A stretch of DNA of 64,000 bases from the NCBI RefSeq assembly GCF_000092025.1, contig NC_003062.2:2292001-2356000 (forward strand), written 5' to 3'. Position 1 is the first letter of the stretch, and each line of letters opens with the position of its first letter. This stretch comes from Agrobacterium fabrum str. C58 (GTDB lineage Bacteria > Pseudomonadota > Alphaproteobacteria > Rhizobiales > Rhizobiaceae). Below, piece after piece: positions 8,503 to 21,914 of the stretch. Under the pieces are notes generated by a model, which searched no databases, was not told the DNA's origin, and saw nothing but the letters and a program-made list of their open reading frames with translations. The position numbers and the translations under genes are program-made.

Positions 8503-8859
8503 TCAGCTTCCTCGATAGGTGGAATAGCTATAGGGCGAAAGCAGAAGCGGCACATGATAATGGCCGCTCTCGTCGGCAATGCCGAAGCGGATGGGGATGA
8601 TGTCGAGAAAGGCCGGTTCCGCCAGTTGAACGCCCCTGCCACGCAGATAATCGCCGGCATGGAAAACCAGCTCATATTCGCCAGCCTTGAAACTGTCGCC
8701 GACAAGCAGTGGCCCACCATCAACCCGGCCATCGCTATTGGTCTTCACCGTTTTCAGCTTCTCGCGGCGATCACCGGAGAGCCGGTAAAGCTCGATCGTC
8801 AGCCCCTCAGCGGGCACCCCATGCGCGGCATCGAGGACATGAGTGGTCAAACCGGTCAT
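8503..8859 (-). CDS. uraH: 5-hydroxyisourate hydrolase
   Basis: Hydrolyses 5-hydroxyisourate, the product of PuuD, to OHCU. The 118-residue transthyretin-like protein has the usual length, the N-terminal THVLD motif with the active-site His, the [10 protein letters not shown] loop, and the C-terminal YRGS that defines hydroxyisourate hydrolases against true transthyretins. The ATG overlaps the allA stop by 4 bases (ATGA), so it is translationally coupled within the minus-strand operon puuE-uraD-mntA-hepT-allA-uraH-phosphoesterase. Confidence 0.95.
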   Translation of the reverse strand: MTGLTTHVLDAAHGVPAEGLTIELYRLSGDRREKLKTVKTNSDGRVDGGPLLVGDSFKAGEYELVFHAGDYLRGRGVQLAEPAFLDIIPIRFGIADESGHYHVPLLLSPYSYSTYRGS

Positions 8860-9356
8860 AGGCTGGGCTCCGCGATCATGAAGGGCTCATCGAAAAAATA
8901 CTCTTCCAGATTGTTACCCGGCCCCTCGCGATCGGCAACCAGAAAATCCGAAACCGCCTGCAGCGGCATCAGCGGATAATGCCAGACATTGCGACGGTAA
9001 TTCACGCCCTGATCGCCCCGCGCCAGAAACACCTGCGGCCTGGCGGGCCGGCCACCGTCATCTTGCGCAACGACAACGAGGAACGGCCGGCCGGAAAGCG
9101 GCGAAAAACTCTGGCTGCCGAGCGGATGCCGCTCCATCATGTCGATCTTGTGCGGGAAAACCCGGGGCTGACCACGGAAGATGTTGAGAATGATCCGCGC
9201 GCCCTCGCCCGCAGCCTCTGGCGCTGAAAGCGCATGATGCCGCTCGGTCTGGCCACCATTGATGTGGCGCATGGAAGAGGGTGTCGTTTCAATCACATCA
9301 CCGAAGGGTGTGAACGCCTCTTTGGTGAGAGGCCGTATCTCGAGAAAATCAGTCAA
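8856..9356 (-). CDS. allA: Ureidoglycolate lyase
   Basis: Splits ureidoglycolate into glyoxylate and urea, the last listed step of allantoin breakdown. At 166 residues it matches the AllA family, opening with the typical [17 protein letters not shown] segment and containing the conserved NIFRGQPR and YPLMPL regions. The only upstream start is TTG at 9356. The frame is closed by the hepT stop two codons earlier, and no ATG occurs until well inside the family domain. Translation probably depends on ribosomes finishing hepT, whose AAGGTGA end can serve as the ribosome site. Confidence 0.92.
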   Translation of the reverse strand: MTDFLEIRPLTKEAFTPFGDVIETTPSSMRHINGGQTERHHALSAPEAAGEGARIILNIFRGQPRVFPHKIDMMERHPLGSQSFSPLSGRPFLVVVAQDDGGRPARPQVFLARGDQGVNYRRNVWHYPLMPLQAVSDFLVADREGPGNNLEEYFFDEPFMIAEPSL

Positions 9357-9359
9357 ATG

Positions 9360-9722
9360 TCATTCACCTTGGGCATGCCAATTGTGCAGAAGAGAGAGTT
9401 TGTCCAGAAGGTCAGGTATCGCCGTCTGGGTCGTATCCCAGACCGTTTCCAGATTGATGCTCATGTAACCATGTGCGATCCTGTTCCGCATGCCGCGCAT
9501 CTTAACCCACGGAATATCAGGAAAATCCGCCACGAAAGCCGGGAACTCTTCCATGATCCGAGCTGTCGTCTCGCCAATAATCAGAAGGTTCATCGCCACC
9601 GCCCGTTGACGGACGAGATCAGCCAAAAATTCGTCTTTTGTGTTCCGTTGAACAAAGTCTATGGTTTCCGAAGCAACCTGCCGGATGTCTTGAAGATAAA
9701 CGTTCAGCCGCTCGACGCTCAT
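9360..9722 (-). CDS. hepT: HepT-like toxin of a MntA/HepT (type VII) toxin-antitoxin pair
   Basis: Predicted HEPN-domain RNase toxin (DUF86). The 120-residue protein carries the HEPN catalytic motif R-x4-H-x-Y as R79, H84, Y86 (RNRIAHGY), preceded by a long helical segment. In characterised systems HepT is silenced when its partner MntA AMPylates the tyrosine region. The start at 9722 overlaps the mntA stop by 4 bases, the standard arrangement. Its stop lies 3 bases before the allA TTG start in the same frame, so this toxin gene is wedged into the purine operon. Confidence 0.88.
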   Translation of the reverse strand: MSVERLNVYLQDIRQVASETIDFVQRNTKDEFLADLVRQRAVAMNLLIIGETTARIMEEFPAFVADFPDIPWVKMRGMRNRIAHGYMSINLETVWDTTQTAIPDLLDKLSLLHNWHAQGE

Positions 9723-10012
9723 ACAGGCTTCGCTTCCTGCAGCACCTTCACACGGACACGCTCTGGAAAATCGCCCGGCGTCAGCAGGTGAATTTCCGTG
9801 CCCCGCATAATATCCGTCAATTCCTCCAGCAAACCGCCAAGGTCGAACAATGTCGTGCCCGGCAGCGCATCCACCAATATGTCGAGATCGCTGTCCGGCC
9901 GGTCCTCGCCCCGGGCCACGGAGCCGAACACGCGCGGGTTTGCCGCATTGAAGCGCTTCGTCGCCTCGCGGATCGCCTCCCTGTTCTTTTCCAGCACCTC
10001 GGACGGTCGCAT
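9719..10012 (-). CDS. mntA: MntA-like nucleotidyltransferase antitoxin
   Basis: Minimal nucleotidyltransferase predicted to neutralise HepT by adenylylation. The 97 residues contain the exact family motif G-S-x10-D-x-D (G30, S31, D42, D44). The remainder is short, as in MNT-domain antitoxins rather than large nucleotidyltransferases. The start at 10012 is 53 bases after the uraD stop, and the stop overlaps hepT by ATGA. It is read in the same direction as the surrounding purine-degradation genes, so the pair is likely cotranscribed with them. Confidence 0.88.
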   Translation of the reverse strand: MRPSEVLEKNREAIREATKRFNAANPRVFGSVARGEDRPDSDLDILVDALPGTTLFDLGGLLEELTDIMRGTEIHLLTPGDFPERVRVKVLQEAKPV

Positions 10013-10065
10013 GATCTTTATCTCCAGACGGCGCGATCCTAGCAGAACGGCCTGCACTCGCCAAT

Positions 10066-10563
10066 TCAGCCTTCCGGCAGCATAGAGGCAAGGCGCAGCC
10101 AGGCGATCTTTTCCACCTGCCCCGTTGCGGTTGCGAATTCCTGCGCCGCGTTGTTGTCGATGCGGGTATCGAAAGCGGAGAGGATATCGTGCCTGTTCAG
10201 CCCCTTCACGGCGATGATGAAGGGAAAACCGAATTTTTCGGTATAGGCGCTGTTCAGTTGGGTGAACCGTGCATGTTCCTGCGGCGAAAGCCGATCGAGC
10301 CCGGCACCGGCCTGTTCGTTGCGGCTGTCGGCGGTCAGTTCGCCGGCAATCGCCAGCTTGCCGGCCAGATCGGGATGCGCCCGCAAAACGCCGAGCCTTT
10401 CCGCCTCGGAAGCCACCCGGAACTGCGCGCAAAGGGCCCCGTGAACCGCCTTCGCCGTCAGTTCCAGGCCTGCGCCACCAGCATCATAGGCCCGTTCGGC
10501 AATGAAAGGCGAATGTTCGAACACGCCACCGAAGCGGGCGACAAATTCCTCGCGCGTCACCAT
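10066..10563 (-). CDS. uraD: OHCU decarboxylase
   Basis: Decarboxylates 2-oxo-4-hydroxy-4-carboxy-5-ureidoimidazoline to S-allantoin. The 165-residue all-helical protein has the family signatures: FVARFGGVFEHSPF near the N-terminus, LRAHPDLAGK with the active-site His, the SEQ-like RLSPQEHARF segment, and KFGFPFIIAVKG. Its ATG overlaps the puuE stop by one base (TAATG). Gene order puuE-uraD-allA-uraH supports the assignment. Confidence 0.95.
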   Translation of the reverse strand: MVTREEFVARFGGVFEHSPFIAERAYDAGGAGLELTAKAVHGALCAQFRVASEAERLGVLRAHPDLAGKLAIAGELTADSRNEQAGAGLDRLSPQEHARFTQLNSAYTEKFGFPFIIAVKGLNRHDILSAFDTRIDNNAAQEFATATGQVEKIAWLRLASMLPEG

Positions 10564-11486
10564 TAAGGCGTCTCCGGCTTGTGGTGTTCATGCCAGTGGC
10601 GGGCGATCTCGAGGCGCTGCGGAATCCACACCTTCTCGTGACCAAGCACATATTCGATGAAACGGCGCAGCGCCGCGGCCCGGCCCGGCCGGCCAACGAG
10701 ACGGCAATGCAGGCCGATGCTCATCATCTTCGGCGCGCCTTCGACTCCCTCCTGGTAAAGCACGTCGAAGGCATCCTTCAGATAAGTGAAGAACTGATCG
10801 CCGGAATTGAAACCCTGCGGCGTGGCAAAACGCATGTCGTTGGTGTCGAGCGTATAGGGAATGATCAGGAACGGCTCGTCGCCCACGCCCTTCACCCAAT
10901 AGGGCAGATCGTCGGCATAGGAATCCGAGGAATAAAGGAAGCCGCCCTCCTCCATGACGAGGCGCAGCGTATTGTCGGATGGCTTGCCCTGATACATGCC
11001 GTAGGGACGCTCGCCCGTCAGTTCGGTATGCAGGTGCACCGCTTCGACGATGTGCTTGCGCTCTTCCTCCTCAGAAAAGTCCTTGTATTCCAGCCAGCGA
11101 TAACCGTGGCTGGCGATTTCCCAACCCGCTTCCTTCATGGCGGCAACGGCCTCGGGGTTGCGAGCCATCGCGGCGGTCACACCGTAAACGGTGGTGGTAA
11201 CGCCAAGCCCGGTGAACATGCGCCACAGCCGCCAGAAGCCGGCGCGCGAGCCATATTCGTAGATCGATTCCATGTTCAGGTTGCGCTGGCCGGGCCACGG
11301 CTGGGCGCCGACGATTTCCGACAGCAGCGATTCCGACGCCTTGTCATTGTCGAGAATGCAGCTTTCGCCGCCCTCCTCGTAATTGATGACGAATTGTACG
11401 GCGATGCGCGCCCCGCCCGGCCATTTCGGATCAGGAGCGTTGCGGCCATAGCCCACCAGATTGCGGGAGTAATTTTCGGAAATCAT
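10563..11486 (-). CDS. puuE: Allantoinase PuuE (polysaccharide-deacetylase fold)
   Basis: Metal-independent allantoinase converting allantoin to allantoate. The 307 residues match PuuE, with NYEEGGE near residue 35, the ESIYEYGSRAGFWR segment and the SHGYRW motif typical of this NodB-fold branch. It is the first gene of the minus-strand purine operon. Its promoter should lie in 11487-11687, where no clear operator was recognised. The allantoate produced needs an amidohydrolase not seen in this cluster; the hydrolase at 63.3 kb belongs to a related family but is far away. Confidence 0.94.
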   Translation of the reverse strand: MISENYSRNLVGYGRNAPDPKWPGGARIAVQFVINYEEGGESCILDNDKASESLLSEIVGAQPWPGQRNLNMESIYEYGSRAGFWRLWRMFTGLGVTTTVYGVTAAMARNPEAVAAMKEAGWEIASHGYRWLEYKDFSEEEERKHIVEAVHLHTELTGERPYGMYQGKPSDNTLRLVMEEGGFLYSSDSYADDLPYWVKGVGDEPFLIIPYTLDTNDMRFATPQGFNSGDQFFTYLKDAFDVLYQEGVEGAPKMMSIGLHCRLVGRPGRAAALRRFIEYVLGHEKVWIPQRLEIARHWHEHHKPETP

Positions 11487-11687
11487 TCAGCCACCCCGAA
11501 CATCTCTCCCAGAGCGCAAGCCGATTGCGGGAGATAAGATAAACCTCCGAACCTTGCCGGGCCGGACAGGCAAACGCGGCACGCTTCGGATATGCGATGC
11601 CGAACGGTAACATCCGCATCCGGAATGTCGAGACAATCTTGCCGACATTCCGATGCTTTTTTGTATACGATTATCAGCAGGCGTGCT

Positions 11688-12395
11688 TCAGGCAATCTTG
11701 CGGGCTGAAACGCGGCCCATGGGATGCAGCGAATGCACGCGGAAAGGCGCACCGGGCTCATCCTCGATGAAAAGCGCGAGGCTGGAAAATTGCAGCGTCC
11801 TGGTCAAGAGCGGCTCGAACACCTTGCGGACGGCCCGCTCGATCCTCTGGCTGCTGGAAGGGTCCACACCGCCCGTCAGCGACATCTGGAAACGGAATTC
11901 ATCCATGACATGCGGGCTACCCCAGCGGTGCAGATTGGTGAGCTGCGAGGCCGATAGCCGATCCGGATCGGCACGCTCGATTTCCGCCTCGGAGAGCGGT
12001 GCGCGGTAATGGTCGAATTCCTGCACCACGCGGGCGGCAAAGAAATGCAGCACTTCGCAGGGACGCTCGGGAACGAGGCTGAAGACATTCTCCTGTCTTG
12101 CCACCACCAGTTGCGGCAGCGTGAAGGGATCCTGCCTGCCGGAAAAATACATCAGGTCGCGCAGCAACGCCGCTTCGGACTGGCCCTCGGCGAGGCGGAA
12201 AGGCGCTTTGATGGTGCCGTGGAAACCGTAACGGCGCGGCAGGGCCGTGTGGTAGGAAATCTCCTGCATGCCGAGATCGATCGTGCCCGGCGGCTCCACC
12301 GCATGACCGGAATAGACATCGCGCCCCAGCCACGCGGCGGCAGCCTGCGTCAGCGGGTCATTGGGGGAAGGCGTGAAATGAATGGCGTATCGCAT
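11688..12395 (-). CDS. DUF1045 2H-phosphoesterase-like protein
   Basis: Belongs to the DUF1045 family, often found in phosphonate (phn) operons and related to 2H cyclic phosphodiesterases. The 235-residue protein shows the first H-x-T motif at H59-T61 (FHGTIKAPF). At the place of the second, the sequence reads FRFQMSLTGG, with Gln170 where a catalytic His is expected; the codon is CAG. No other phosphonate gene is visible nearby. It may therefore be an inactive or altered member, or the family may use other residues. It stands alone between puuE and the FAD oxidoreductase. Confidence 0.8.
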   Translation of the reverse strand: MRYAIHFTPSPNDPLTQAAAAWLGRDVYSGHAVEPPGTIDLGMQEISYHTALPRRYGFHGTIKAPFRLAEGQSEAALLRDLMYFSGRQDPFTLPQLVVARQENVFSLVPERPCEVLHFFAARVVQEFDHYRAPLSEAEIERADPDRLSASQLTNLHRWGSPHVMDEFRFQMSLTGGVDPSSSQRIERAVRKVFEPLLTRTLQFSSLALFIEDEPGAPFRVHSLHPMGRVSARKIA

Positions 12396-12491
12396 GCGCT
12401 GTCACCTCGCCGCAAATGCGGACAAACCGGCCTCTTTGCAGGCCAGCAGATAAGTGATTTGCGTGACAGATTAACGACGTAAGTGGTCCAA

Positions 12492-13706
12492 TCAGAACTT
12501 TCTAAAGTCCGGGACGGCAATACTCACGTGTTCTTGAAGGCGAAAGCCCGAGGGGATGACAGGCGTGTGACCGCAAACAGTTTCTAATGCCGCATCGGCA
12601 AGAAAATGCGCGAGCCCGAAGCTCACTTTGAAACCACCGGAGAGCGCAACGAGTTTCGCCGTGCCGGCCATCGCCCCCACCATCGGGTCCCTCCCCACCG
12701 CCTTCGGGCGCAGCCCGGCCCAGCGTTCGAGCACCGGCGCGCCGGCAAGGGAAGGCACAACGGTGCAGGCGTCGACAAGCAGTTTTTCGAGCTTCTCGTC
12801 GGTACTGAAGGGCTCGGAAAAACAATCTTCGCTGGTACTGCCGATCGCGACGGTGCCATCCTCATGCGGCACGATATAAAGACCGTTGAGGAAGACGACC
12901 GGCATGGCCGGATCAGCGCTAGCGTCGAGAAGCGCCGCTTGCCCCTTTACCGCCTGCCCCAGCGCAACTCCCGCTTCCAGCCCGAGAGCGTCACGGATCA
13001 GGGGAAAGGACTCATGACCATTGGCGACCACGACATGGCCGAAGCTTATCTCCTCTCCCGAAGACAATGCCGCCCGCCCGGCATCCGCATCAAGGGAAAC
13101 AACCCGGCAGCCTTCCGCCACCTGCACATGCCGCGCCTTGCGGAGAAAAGCCGAGAGCAGCGCGATCAAGGCGCGCGGCGAGACCCTTGCCGCCAACGTG
13201 TCGAAGACGAAACCGGCCTCGCCCGCTGCGTCATCCACCCAGCCCGCGACCGATGGCCTCTCTCCCACATGCCATTGGAACCGGCGTTCACCCGATCGCC
13301 AGTTTTCCGCCGCATCCCGCTCGTGTCGCTCGGCGATGCCGCGCAGATGCGGCTTGGGCAGTGGAATGATCCGTCCGCAGCGGCGATAACCGCCGGAAAG
13401 CCCGGTCTCTGCCTCCAAGCCCGCGATCTCCGCTTCCAGCGCGACAAGAGCATCGAACTGAAACTGCTTCTTGTCCGACCAGCGGTCCGGCATATGCGGC
13501 ATCAAGGCGCCCAGAAGCCCGCCGCTCGCGCCGCCACCAAGACGACCCGCCTCTACCAGGAGGGTACCGATGCCGAGCCGTTCCGCCTTCACCGCCGCCC
13601 ACAGACCCATGATGCCGCCGCCGACGATGAGGAGCGGCACGGAATCCGGCAAACGCATTCTTGGTGATTGACCCTGTTCGAAAGCGGGATTATCGGCTTT
13701 AGCCAT
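12492..13706 (-). CDS. FAD-dependent oxidoreductase, candidate MnmC2-type tRNA-modifying enzyme
   Basis: DAO-superfamily flavoprotein of 404 residues with an N-terminal dinucleotide fold (GGGIMG at about residues 29-34) and a C-terminal FAD-contacting LSGGFKVSFG segment. It stands back to back with mnmD. In enterobacteria these two activities are fused as MnmC, whose FAD part removes the carboxymethyl group of cmnm5s2U34. This suggests the gene supplies that half as a separate protein. The start at 13706 shares its CATG with the mnmD start. A Met at 13658 (before RLPDSVPLLIVGGG) would be the conservative alternative. A general amino-acid oxidase role is possible. Confidence 0.7.
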   Translation of the reverse strand: MAKADNPAFEQGQSPRMRLPDSVPLLIVGGGIMGLWAAVKAERLGIGTLLVEAGRLGGGASGGLLGALMPHMPDRWSDKKQFQFDALVALEAEIAGLEAETGLSGGYRRCGRIIPLPKPHLRGIAERHERDAAENWRSGERRFQWHVGERPSVAGWVDDAAGEAGFVFDTLAARVSPRALIALLSAFLRKARHVQVAEGCRVVSLDADAGRAALSSGEEISFGHVVVANGHESFPLIRDALGLEAGVALGQAVKGQAALLDASADPAMPVVFLNGLYIVPHEDGTVAIGSTSEDCFSEPFSTDEKLEKLLVDACTVVPSLAGAPVLERWAGLRPKAVGRDPMVGAMAGTAKLVALSGGFKVSFGLAHFLADAALETVCGHTPVIPSGFRLQEHVSIAVPDFRKF

Positions 13707-14460
13707 GAAAAATTCCAACGACACTATCAGAGAAACTGGCGCCGAGACCGGCTCGGCAACCGGGCAAAACCAGACGGCGCTCGACTGGCGTGACGGGGAT
13801 ATGCCCTATTCGCGGGCCTTTGACGATCATTTTTATTGCCAGACGGATGGCAGGCTGGAATGCGGCCATGTCTTCCTGTCCGGAAACGGGTTGCCGCAAC
13901 GCTGGCTCGAACGGGACGGTGTTTTCCGCATCGGCGAGCTGGGCTTCGGCACCGGCCTCAATCTCTGCGAGACCTGGCGGCAATGGAAAGAGGTCCGCAA
14001 CGGCCGCTCCACGCTGCATTTCGTGTCCTTCGAACTTTACCCGATGAAAGCGGACGAGATCGACCGGGCGCTTTCCCGCTGGCCGGAAGTGGATGCTGAG
14101 CGCAAGGCGCTTGTCGCCCGCTGGCCCGCCGAGCCGCAGGGCCGGGTCGAGATCGAACTGGACGAAGCAACGCGCCTGACGGTGGTCTGCGGCGAGGCGC
14201 TTGCCGGCATTTCCGGCAGCGATCTGAGTTTCGACGCCTGGTTTCTCGATGGTTTCGCGCCCGCGCGCAACCCGGACATGTGGTCGCTGGAGATCATGCA
14301 GGCGCTGTTTGCGAAAACGGCACCGGGGGGCAGATTCGCCACCTACGCCGCCGCCGGCTTCGTCCGCCGCAATCTCATCGCAGCCGGTTTTGACCTGGAG
14401 CGCAGAAAGGGATTTGCCGGAAAGCGGGAAATGCTCTGCGGCACCAAACCCTCGGCCTGA
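13705..14460 (+). CDS. mnmD: tRNA (mnm5s2U34) methyltransferase MnmD, stand-alone
   Basis: SAM-dependent enzyme that completes the 5-methylaminomethyl-2-thiouridine modification at wobble uridines. 251 residues with the SAM-binding ELGFGTGLNL motif near residue 80 and the signature DAWFLDGFAPARNPDMW around residue 190, both diagnostic of the MnmC N-terminal (DUF752) domain. The fused FAD domain of enterobacterial MnmC is absent; a flavoprotein that may replace it is encoded divergently. The ATG overlaps the divergent start codon, leaving no classical promoter spacer, so the promoter must lie within the neighbouring coding sequence unless that gene starts later. Confidence 0.92.
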   Translation: MKNSNDTIRETGAETGSATGQNQTALDWRDGDMPYSRAFDDHFYCQTDGRLECGHVFLSGNGLPQRWLERDGVFRIGELGFGTGLNLCETWRQWKEVRNGRSTLHFVSFELYPMKADEIDRALSRWPEVDAERKALVARWPAEPQGRVEIELDEATRLTVVCGEALAGISGSDLSFDAWFLDGFAPARNPDMWSLEIMQALFAKTAPGGRFATYAAAGFVRRNLIAAGFDLERRKGFAGKREMLCGTKPSA

Positions 14461-14487
14461 TGCAATTCAGAAAATGACGCCGGATAT

Positions 14488-18219
<3,732 letters not shown>

Positions 18220-18649
18220 AAAACGTTATGTGAGAAAATCGATCTTTGCTATGTATCCGCAGGTCGCGTTACCCTTTTTTAACCATAATTCTTCGCCTTT
18301 GGACCCACGTTCCGGTGATAGCCGGCAACCGATGCGCATGGCTGCCATGCGCTGTCGGGCGGCATCGTTACAAAACTATCGCTTGACTTTGACGCACAAA
18401 ACGCCCACATCCCCGTCAAGCTTTCACCTTCGGCAGCCGCGTGAGCTGCAGCGTATGAACCAAGACCCCCTTGGACCGCATGTAGGAAAAGCGCAACGAA
18501 TACAGAAGACGGCAATTGCCGCACTGATGCGCAGAAAGTTATTCCAACCCACAAGTTCCCAATTCACGCGGGGTTCTTGACGCCGAAACCACCGGACAGC
18601 AGCACTGCTCCGGATGAGTTTGTTTTGGCGCCCCGAAAGGCAATATATA
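18220..18649. other. 430-base gap: divergent promoter region and possible long helicase leader
   Basis: Lies between the divergent kinase and DEAD-box helicase genes. It contains a small hairpin (GCAGC 18433-18437 / GCTGC 18445-18449) and moderate GC. No convincing ORF was found; the in-frame ATG at 18614 is read as leader. RNA-helicase genes are often regulated through long structured leaders, but nothing here proves it. Confidence 0.4.
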
Positions 18650-20122
<1,473 letters not shown>

Positions 20123-20174
20123 CTGTTAAGCCAGGGTCGCGGACGCTCGGCATTGCGGCGCTCGCCAATCAAAG

Positions 20175-20204
20175 CCCCGCAGGCAATCCGCCCGCGGGGT
20201 TTTT
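20175..20204 (+). terminator. Intrinsic terminator after the DEAD-box helicase
   Basis: CCCCGC (20175-20180) pairs with GCGGGG (20194-20199), followed directly by TTTTT. It lies about 50 bases after the helicase stop and just before the end of the convergent EamA gene, and may act in both directions. Confidence 0.8.
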
Positions 20205-20212
20205 CTTTGTCT

Positions 20213-21121
20213 TCAACCGCCCTGCGTCGCCGGTCGACGTCTTGACGGCAAGGTCATGGCCAGCACGCCTGCGATCACGCAGACCAGCCCCACCCACATG
20301 GCTGACGTCGGCACTTCCCCCAGAAACACCATGCCGATGGCGACCCCGACCGGCACCCGGAGATAGGCCTGCGAGGTGGTGCCCACCGAGCCCAGCGTTT
20401 GCATCAGCCGGAAATAGATCATGAAGGCAAGCGCGGTGGAAAAGACGCTGAGGCACACAAGTGCCGTTAACGACGCCGCCGAAGGCGACAATGTCCAGGG
20501 CCGGTCAACGATCAGGCTGACCGGCAACAACAGTACCGCGCCGCAGATCAACGAGCCGGCGGCAGGCATGACAGGATCGAGGCCCTTGAAGTTTTTGCTG
20601 AAAATGGCAGCGCAGGCGTAGGAAAATGCCGCCGTCAACACCGCAAGCTGGCTCCATATCGCCTCCCCTGCTCCACCAAGCGCTTCCACGCCGATGATGA
20701 GGCAAACACCGGTCATGCCGGCAATGGTGCCGAACAGCTTGCGGCCACTCACCGTCTCATGCCGGATGACAAGCGCGGTGAGAAGGAAGGTGAAGATCGG
20801 CGTCGTGGCATTGAGAATGACGGCAAGCCCGGCATCGATGCTCTGTTCCGCCCAGGCGATCAGCGTGAAAGGTAACACGCTGTTGATACAGGCCTGAACG
20901 AAGAAAAGCCGCCACGTTGCGGGATCGCGCGGCAACCGCAGCCCGCGCAGCCGGATGACCACCAGGAGCAGGAGACCGGCAATGAGGGTTCTTGCTGCAA
21001 TGAAGGTCAAGGGCGGAATCGTCTCCACCCCGATCTTGATAAAGGTGTAGGATGCGGCCCACAGCGTGGACAGCAGGGCGAGAAACAGCAATTCACGGGC
21101 GATGGTGTTCTGAGGGGTCAC
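20213..21121 (-). CDS. DMT-superfamily (EamA) transporter
   Basis: Predicted inner-membrane metabolite exporter. 302 residues with about ten hydrophobic segments arranged as two EamA repeats; the second begins near residue 155. Sequence hints of the family are the N-terminal LWAASYTFIKIG and the conserved Pro/Gly-rich turn LNATTPIFTFLLTALVI. It is a single-gene unit converging on the helicase. No substrate can be assigned from sequence. Confidence 0.85.
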   Translation of the reverse strand: MTPQNTIARELLFLALLSTLWAASYTFIKIGVETIPPLTFIAARTLIAGLLLLVVIRLRGLRLPRDPATWRLFFVQACINSVLPFTLIAWAEQSIDAGLAVILNATTPIFTFLLTALVIRHETVSGRKLFGTIAGMTGVCLIIGVEALGGAGEAIWSQLAVLTAAFSYACAAIFSKNFKGLDPVMPAAGSLICGAVLLLPVSLIVDRPWTLSPSAASLTALVCLSVFSTALAFMIYFRLMQTLGSVGTTSQAYLRVPVGVAIGMVFLGEVPTSAMWVGLVCVIAGVLAMTLPSRRRPATQGG

Positions 21122-21221
21122 GGATCAATTTTCCAGCTGCGTTCAGGATGAACCGTTCCTAACCCGAAACCAAGCATCTATGCTTCGGTGAAGACCGAAG
21201 TTTCCGCCGCATCAATACAAT

Positions 21222-21255
21222 GAGGCCCCGCATGGTTCCAGCCATGCGGGGCCTC
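21222..21255 (-). terminator. Perfect 14-bp hairpin downstream of doxX-like gene
   Basis: GAGGCCCCGCATGG (21222-21235) and CCATGCGGGGCCTC (21242-21255) form a perfect 14-bp stem with a 6-base loop, 28 bases after the DoxX-family stop. There is no strong T-run on either side, so it may be a stabilising 3' structure or a terminator acting with other sequences. A second small hairpin (21183-21189 / 21194-21200) follows. Confidence 0.6.
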
Positions 21256-21283
21256 AATAAAGATCGGTGATGACGGCGGGCGA

Positions 21284-21679
21284 TCAGGCCCGGCGTTCAT
21301 CCACCGAGAAAGCGCCCGCACCGGCAAACACCAGATACAGGAAGATGAAGCAGAACAGGATGGCAGCATCACCACCATTCAGGGCCGGGAAGAAGCTCTT
21401 CGGCCCGTGCGCCATGAAATAAGCGACAGCCATCTGGCCGGACAGGATGAAGGCGACCGGGCGTGTGAACAGGCCGACCAGCACGAGAAGGCCGCCAACG
21501 GCTTCCAGAAGTGCCGCCACCAGCAGCATCGTCGGCAGGGAGCCGTCCATCTGCGATGCCGGGAAACCGAACAGCTTCTGCGTTCCGTGCGAAATGAAAA
21601 GCAGCGCCGTCATGATCCGCAGCGCCCCGAGTGCCTGCGGGCGATAGCGGGAGAGATTGTCTAGAATTGCCATGTTCAT
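21284..21679 (-). CDS. DoxX-family membrane protein
   Basis: Small quinol-oxidase-associated or redox-linked membrane protein of the DoxX family, 131 residues with four predicted membrane helices. Recognisable segments are RIMTALLFISHGTQKLFG near residue 22 and the second-helix region ALLEAVGGLLVLVGL. It has its own ribosome site (GGGGAC before the ATG) and no operon partners. The exact function of most bacterial members is unknown; roles in oxidative-stress membrane complexes are described for some. Confidence 0.85.
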   Translation of the reverse strand: MNMAILDNLSRYRPQALGALRIMTALLFISHGTQKLFGFPASQMDGSLPTMLLVAALLEAVGGLLVLVGLFTRPVAFILSGQMAVAYFMAHGPKSFFPALNGGDAAILFCFIFLYLVFAGAGAFSVDERRA

Positions 21680-21914
21680 GTGTCCCCGTTGAAGTGGTGC
21701 GACGCTCGATACAGCGCAATCATGCCTTTATGGATACACGTCTCGAACACCGAAAATCACATTTCCGATATAGCAGAAATCCCTTAAATACATAAAGGGA
21801 GTCATTCTACACATGGTTGATTTTCCACCATAAAACCAGACTTATGTGGAAAAAATCAACCCAAGGATACAGGCATTTTTTCGCGTGGCAAAGGCGGAAA
21901 AATCCGCCTCCCCG

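Noticed and set aside
9723..10091. Upstream extension of the hepT frame
   Set aside because: It runs antisense-like through mntA in another frame with no HEPN homology; the natural HepT start overlaps the mntA stop.
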